The notes beneath the pieces were generated by a model. It was given only the letters and a program-made list of their open reading frames with translations. It had not been told where the DNA came from and searched no databases. 9,885 nucleotides of DNA from an uncultured Sutterella sp. (lineage in GTDB: Bacteria > Pseudomonadota > Gammaproteobacteria > Burkholderiales > Burkholderiaceae_F). Position numbers and translations under genes: made by a program. The stretch lies in assembly GCA_902493085.1 (NCBI GenBank), contig CABUOH010000026.1:1-9885 (forward strand). The letters run 5' to 3'. Positions 6,453 to 9,885 of the stretch are shown piece by piece; position 1 is the stretch's first letter, and each line of letters opens with the position of its first letter.

Positions 6453-6905
6453 ATGAGCGGAAAAATTTTCGAACAGCCTCTGCGCATTCGCTGGAATCAT
6501 TGTGATCCGGCGGGTATTGTCTATCATCCCCAATACTTCGTGATGCTCAACAATGCCATGGAGGACTTTTTCCGAGAATGCGTGGGCCTGAGCTATGAGG
6601 CGAGCCTGGTCGAGGGGTACGGTTTTCCCATTGCGGGTATTCGATGCGATTTTTGTGCGCCGAGTCGATGCGGGGATGATTGCGTGCTGCGCATGTGGAT
6701 TGAGTACATAGGCACGACGTCCGTGCGTTTTGCCATGACAATCCATGCCGGCGACGAGTGCCGTCTGGCCTGCATCGAAACGGCGGTCTGCGCCGCCCGC
6801 GAAGGCGATGCCGTTGTTAAGCGTGCCATTCCGCCTGAGATGAGAAGGCGGCTAGAGACGTACCTTAAGACGCCGGAAACGCCGGATTTGCCTTTGAGGG
6901 CATGA
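6453..6905 (+). CDS. Hot-dog fold acyl-CoA thioesterase (4HBT family)
   Basis: A 150-residue single-domain hot-dog thioesterase that would hydrolyse an acyl-CoA, cytoplasmic and probably tetrameric. The active-site motif WNHCDPAGIVYHPQYF is at residues 14-29. Asp18 matches the catalytic aspartate of Pseudomonas 4-hydroxybenzoyl-CoA thioesterase, and the following helix (MLNNAMEDFFREC) is typical of that subfamily. The strand block with EYIGTTSVRF is also family-like. ATG 6453 has AAGGAG at 6442-6447, 5 bases upstream. It starts 12 bases after kynB, so the two are probably co-transcribed and an aromatic acyl-CoA substrate is plausible. That substrate is inferred from the subfamily and the neighbour only. 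The last 41 bases overlap the 3' end of the opposing murI. Confidence 0.87.
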   Translation: MSGKIFEQPLRIRWNHCDPAGIVYHPQYFVMLNNAMEDFFRECVGLSYEASLVEGYGFPIAGIRCDFCAPSRCGDDCVLRMWIEYIGTTSVRFAMTIHAGDECRLACIETAVCAAREGDAVVKRAIPPEMRRRLETYLKTPETPDLPLRA

Positions 6906-7701
6906 CGGGTTGCGGGAGTTCCTGCAAAACCGCATTCTCCGTCCACAGGAGTCTGAGAATGCGCTCCCGAGCGTCATTGGCGTCCGTGGTGCAGAAGATG
7001 CGCTCGGGCGCCTTTTTTGTGTCGTTGAGAAGGCCGCCGGCATCAAGACGGCGCTTGAGCTGTCGCGCGACGGCAGGGGCGGGGTCGATGAGTCTGACGT
7101 CGGGGCCGGCTGTCAGACGGATGGCGTCGGCAAGGAACGGATAGTGCGTGCAGCCAAGAACGAGCGTATCGGCGCCAGCGGTGACGAGCGGTTGCACGTA
7201 GGTCTTGAGGAGTGCCATTGTGCGTGGGGTCTGGAATTCTCCCGCCTCCACGCAGTCCATCAGGCCCGGACACGGACAGTCCAGAATCCGGATGCCTTTG
7301 GGGACGACGGCCTTGAGATGACTGTACTTCAGGCTGGCCAGCGTTTTCGTCGTGGCCATGACGCCGATCACGCCGGTGCGAGTCGTGCGGGCTCCCGGCA
7401 ACACGGCGGGGTCGATGCCGACGACGGGCATGGAGAGCTCTGATCTGAGTAGCTCTGCGCAAACGGCGGTGGCCGTGTTGCAGGCGATGACGATCGCCTT
7501 GACGTCCCTTTTGAGAAGGTGAGAGACGAGAGCGTGCGTTCGTTCGAGGATAAAGTCGTCCGTGCGGTCGCCCCAAGGTGCGAAACCGCAGTCGGCCGTG
7601 TAGATTAGATTTTCCTGAGGAAGCAGCTCGGCAACGGCGCGGGCGACGGAGAGGCCTCCGAAACCCGAGTCGAGAATGCCAACGGGACGTCCGTCCGTCA
7701 T
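6865..7701 (-). CDS. murI: Glutamate racemase MurI
   Basis: MurI interconverts L- and D-glutamate without a cofactor, supplying D-glutamate for peptidoglycan. It is cytoplasmic. The 278-residue protein shows GILDSGFGGLSV (Asp11, Ser12) at the N-terminus, catalytic Cys74 in ACNTATA, the VVGIDPAV and VIGVMATTKT segments, CPGLMDCVEAGEF, and the second catalytic cysteine Cys184 with His186 in VLGCTHYPFL. The substrate-loop motif usually written PYG is PWG here (Trp43). The start ATG overlaps the stop of the upstream transporter gene by 4 bases (7698-7701), so translation is probably coupled. The same frame is open far upstream, but that part is only an alternative reading of the transporter gene. 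The gene ends inside the opposing thioesterase gene. Confidence 0.95.
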   Translation of the reverse strand: MTDGRPVGILDSGFGGLSVARAVAELLPQENLIYTADCGFAPWGDRTDDFILERTHALVSHLLKRDVKAIVIACNTATAVCAELLRSELSMPVVGIDPAVLPGARTTRTGVIGVMATTKTLASLKYSHLKAVVPKGIRILDCPCPGLMDCVEAGEFQTPRTMALLKTYVQPLVTAGADTLVLGCTHYPFLADAIRLTAGPDVRLIDPAPAVARQLKRRLDAGGLLNDTKKAPERIFCTTDANDARERILRLLWTENAVLQELPQPVMPSKANPAFPAS

Positions 7702-8618
7702 GATGCGGACTTCCTGACGGTCTTTCGCCGCGGAAGTTTGAGCTCGCCGCAGAGAATGCCGCCGACGATCAGTGCGCCCCCGAGGACCCCGGCTGTGCCC
7801 AAGCTTTCCCCGGCGAACCAGCCGATGATGGCGGCGAAGACGCTTTCCATGGCGAAGATGACGGCGGCACGGCCGGCCGGCACGTAGCGTTGAGCCCATG
7901 AAAGCAGCACCTGCACAAAGGCAACGATGATGGCCAGCCAGAGAACCGCTCCCATCACCGTCGCGTTGAAGGTTGTTTCCTTGAGAGGCAGGCCCGCTAC
8001 TTCTGCAATTCCGAGCCCGACCGCGGCAAAGAGGGCTGTGAAAAAGAGCTGTGTAAAGGCGAGCTGTCTGGCCTGGGTTCCGGGTGCCACGCGCCCCACC
8101 ACCATGATTTCCACGGCCGAGAGGAAGGCCGAGAGAATCGTGACCCACTCGCCCCAGTTGTTCGAGAAGCTCAGCGTGAATGGATTGGCCAGAAGTATGA
8201 GGCCGGCAAATGCCATCAGAACACCTAGTACGGCGTTCTTGGCGGGAGGCTTGCCGAAGACCACCCAGACGAGAAGTGGGGTAATGGGGACGTATAGTGC
8301 GGTGAGAAATCCGGATTCCGAACTCTGCAGCGTCATCAGTCCGGCGGCATTCGTCGTGTAGCCGAGATAGATGAGAAAGGCGCAGGCTGCGCCCGCTTTC
8401 CATGTGCGCGCAGGAATGTTCGAAATGCACCCCTTTAGCATGAGGAGAACAAAGAAGGCGCCCGCGGCGAATCTGAGCATCACGAGTGTGAGCGGGTTCG
8501 TGTACTCGAGCGCCGAGCCGACGGTGATGAAGGAGCTGCCCCAAAAAAAAGTGGCGAGAAGAAGCGCCAGCACGGGCAGCATCGGCTGATGATGGGTTTC
8601 CAATGTCGACTTGTGCAT
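7698..8618 (-). CDS. EamA-family DMT transporter, ten membrane helices
   Basis: An inner-membrane drug/metabolite-superfamily permease of 306 residues with two EamA repeats of five helices each. The first repeat begins LPVLALLLATFFWGSSFI (about 14-31) and contains LVMLRFAAGAFFVLLML and the LYVPITPLLVWVVFG helix. The second begins near WVTILSAFLSAVEIMVVG and contains FAMESVFAAIIGWFAGE, a hallmark of EamA proteins, then GVLGGALIVGGILCGEL. A basic tail (PRRKTVRK) follows. The substrate, probably an amino acid or other metabolite exported from the cell, cannot be assigned. ATG 8618 has no Shine-Dalgarno sequence and sits directly after a terminator. ATG 8582 (Met13) is an alternative that would still keep helix 1. 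A run of eight T on the coding strand (8543-8550) encodes part of helix 1. murI overlaps by 4 bases. Confidence 0.9.
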   Translation of the reverse strand: MHKSTLETHHQPMLPVLALLLATFFWGSSFITVGSALEYTNPLTLVMLRFAAGAFFVLLMLKGCISNIPARTWKAGAACAFLIYLGYTTNAAGLMTLQSSESGFLTALYVPITPLLVWVVFGKPPAKNAVLGVLMAFAGLILLANPFTLSFSNNWGEWVTILSAFLSAVEIMVVGRVAPGTQARQLAFTQLFFTALFAAVGLGIAEVAGLPLKETTFNATVMGAVLWLAIIVAFVQVLLSWAQRYVPAGRAAVIFAMESVFAAIIGWFAGESLGTAGVLGGALIVGGILCGELKLPRRKTVRKSAS

Positions 8619-8625
8619 GTTTCAG

Positions 8626-8650
8626 AAAAAAAGCCGCCGTTGCCGGCGGC
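8626..8650 (-). terminator. Intrinsic terminator after the YffB-like gene
   Basis: Read on the minus strand, a 7-bp GC stem (GCCGCCG/CGGCGGC, 8650-8644 with 8639-8633) closes a GCAA tetraloop and is followed by seven T (8632-8626). This is a textbook rho-independent terminator. It lies 28 bases after the yffB-like stop. Its T-run ends only 7 bases before the transporter ATG at 8618. Confidence 0.85.
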
Positions 8651-8677
8651 CGTGGTTCGAACTGCGGGCGGCGTGTT

Positions 8678-9031
8678 TCAGCCTGCGAACTTTTCCCAAT
8701 CGCTTTCTACGACCCCGATGGTCACCGTGCCGTCGGGAAAAACGACCACGGGACGCTTGATGATGTTGGGCATCTCGAGCATCAGAGCGCGCATGCCTTC
8801 TGAATTGTCTCGGATCGCTTCTCGCCGGGCTTCGTCAAGCTTGCGCCAGAGCAGCCCCTTTCGGTTGAGAAGCGCGTCGCAGGAGGTCTTTGAAATCCAC
8901 GTGTCTAAAAGCTGGGGTTCGAGGCCTTCCTTCTTGAAATTGTGGAATTCGACATCAAGGCCGCGGGCGGCGAACCAGTCTAGCCCCTTTTTGACGGAGC
9001 CGCAGTTGGGTATGCCGTAAAGCTTGATCAT
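8678..9031 (-). CDS. yffB: YffB-like ArsC/Spx-family thioredoxin-fold protein
   Basis: A 117-residue cytoplasmic protein of the ArsC/Spx family, thioredoxin fold. It matches E. coli YffB closely: YGIPNCGSVKKGLDWF at the N-terminus with the single active-site Cys10, then ALLNRKG, LLWRKLDE (about 61-67), an IRD segment, LEMPNIIKRP (about 85-94) and a short hydrophobic C-terminus. YffB and its relatives are labelled arsenate reductase-like, but they lack the usual ars operon context and their real substrate is unknown. Arsenate reduction should not be assumed. The start has AAGGAG ending 8 bases upstream, and this site overlaps the stop codon of sua5 (TAAGGAG). The 11-base gap points to a sua5-yffB operon that ends at the terminator at 8626-8650. 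Confidence 0.92.
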   Translation of the reverse strand: MIKLYGIPNCGSVKKGLDWFAARGLDVEFHNFKKEGLEPQLLDTWISKTSCDALLNRKGLLWRKLDEARREAIRDNSEGMRALMLEMPNIIKRPVVVFPDGTVTIGVVESDWEKFAG

Positions 9032-9042
9032 TCATTTTCTCC

Positions 9043-9885
9043 TTAGGCGGCTGCGCGGTTGAGACGGTCGTTGATTGCTGCCCAGTCGGAACTCTGAGGA
9101 GGCATCTCAATCAGGATGCGTTCGGCGCCGGCGCGGTCGAGCCTGTGCAGGTTTTCGTAGAGATCGCGCCCATAGCCGTGAAGGTCGTCGGGAGCCACGA
9201 TCGCGAGGGCGGGCTCAGCGCTGAGATGCTCAAGGACTGCCTTCGATGCCATGACCGCAACCGGAACGTCGCTCATTTCGGCAAGGCGAGCGGGAAGCGC
9301 ATCGGCCGCTACGAGTTCGAGCTTCGTGCGCGGGGCGTAGTGGCTCTTGAGCCGGCCGGAGGCTCGTGGTGCGTCCTTGCCTGCGTCGGGCACCGCGAAG
9401 CCCAGCGTCTCCTCGAGCATTTCACGCGTGATGACGCCATGGCGCAGGAGCGTGGGGCGATCCTTCGAGAGGTTGATCATCGTGGATTCAATTCCGAACT
9501 CGCAATTGCCGCCGTCAAGAATCATGTCGAGCTTGCCTTCGGGCTTGACGCCGAGGTCCTCGGCGACGTGAACGGCGCACGACGGACTGATGCGCCCGAA
9601 CGTGTTTGCCGATGGGGCCGTAAGACCGCGCCAAGTAGGGCCCGAGAAGGCGGAGATGAGCGCATGCGCCCACGGGTGAGACGGACAACGCAGGGCTACC
9701 GTGTCCTGTCCCCCTGTCACCCAGAGGCCGCAGCGGGTCTTTTTTTTGAGCACGAGCGTGAGCGGCCCGGGCCAGTATTTTTTGGCCAGAAGCCACGCTT
9801 CTGGCGGAACGTCCTCGGCCCAGTGAGGGATGGCGTCAATGCCTGCGATGTGGACGATCAGCGGGTGGTCGGCCGGGCGCCCCTT
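9043..9885 (-). CDS. Threonylcarbamoyl-AMP synthase, Sua5 type (5' end cut off)
   Basis: Sua5 makes L-threonylcarbamoyl-AMP from threonine, bicarbonate and ATP for the t6A37 modification of ANN-decoding tRNAs. The frame is open to the right edge, so the visible part is 280 residues starting KGRPADHPLIVH. About 50-60 N-terminal residues are missing. The YrdC-type catalytic domain continues with WPGPLTLVL (about 38-46), VALRCPSH, LTAPSANTFGR (about 88-98), GIESTMINL (131-139) and LLRHGVI. The linker ASGRLKSHYAP (175-185) leads into a C-terminal Sua5 domain of about 95 residues, which distinguishes it from short TsaC/YrdC. Runs of six and eight A on the coding strand (around 9777-9782 and 9740-9747) fall in the catalytic domain. 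The yffB-like gene follows after 11 bases. Confidence 0.93.
   Translation of the reverse strand, partial: KGRPADHPLIVHIAGIDAIPHWAEDVPPEAWLLAKKYWPGPLTLVLKKKTRCGLWVTGGQDTVALRCPSHPWAHALISAFSGPTWRGLTAPSANTFGRISPSCAVHVAEDLGVKPEGKLDMILDGGNCEFGIESTMINLSKDRPTLLRHGVITREMLEETLGFAVPDAGKDAPRASGRLKSHYAPRTKLELVAADALPARLAEMSDVPVAVMASKAVLEHLSAEPALAIVAPDDLHGYGRDLYENLHRLDRAGAERILIEMPPQSSDWAAINDRLNRAAA

Noticed and set aside
6988..7018. Possible plus-strand terminator for the kynB-thioesterase unit, followed by six T
   Set aside because: The stem is only 4-5 bp (GCGC/GCGC or GGTGC/GCGCC) and lies inside murI coding sequence, so the T-run is explained by lysine codons.
6865..8544. Apparent 559-residue fusion ending in MurI
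   Set aside because: The upstream 280 residues are an alternative frame of the EamA transporter gene. MurI starts at the ATG that overlaps the transporter stop.

Overview
The window looks like a chromosomal housekeeping region of a GC-rich proteobacterium. It carries an E. coli-type PurB, a Burkholderia-like KynB, a YffB-type ArsC-family protein, a long-form Sua5 and a TPP riboswitch in front of thiC. Together these fit a betaproteobacterium in Burkholderiales, and the somewhat diverged sequences suggest a Sutterellaceae-like gut lineage. That placement is recalled from family sequences, not computed. There are no insertion sequences, CRISPR arrays, tRNAs, rRNAs, phage genes or toxin-antitoxin pairs.

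Layout, left to right. The 5' part of purB (minus, its 3' end cut by the window edge) is divergent from thiC (plus). Their shared gap of about 420 bp carries a small repeat/hairpin cluster, a probable thiC -10 box, a TPP riboswitch and a hairpin that covers the thiC ribosome binding site. A strong terminator hairpin separates thiC from a convergent orphan FixJ/NarL-type response regulator (minus). Divergent from that is a DUF72/YecE-family gene (plus), preceded by two mutually exclusive hairpins. It ends 4 bp from a convergent small nitroreductase (minus) with a good sigma70-like promoter. Next is a two-gene plus-strand unit, kynB followed by a hot-dog (4HBT) thioesterase. Its last 41 bp overlap the 3' end of the opposing murI.

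The right third is all minus strand, read from the right edge. Sua5 (5' end cut) is followed after 11 bp by the YffB-like gene, then an intrinsic terminator, then an EamA-type transporter whose stop overlaps the murI start by 4 bp.

Functionally the window mixes purine synthesis (PurB), thiamine pyrimidine synthesis under vitamin feedback (ThiC), tryptophan/kynurenine breakdown (KynB plus a possible aromatic acyl-CoA thioesterase), tRNA t6A modification (Sua5), peptidoglycan precursor supply (MurI), a drug/metabolite exporter, a redox enzyme and a regulator without a visible partner. I found no clearly new multi-gene system. The points most worth a second look are regulatory: the thiC leader, the alternative hairpins before the DUF72 gene, and the terminator that abuts the transporter start codon.
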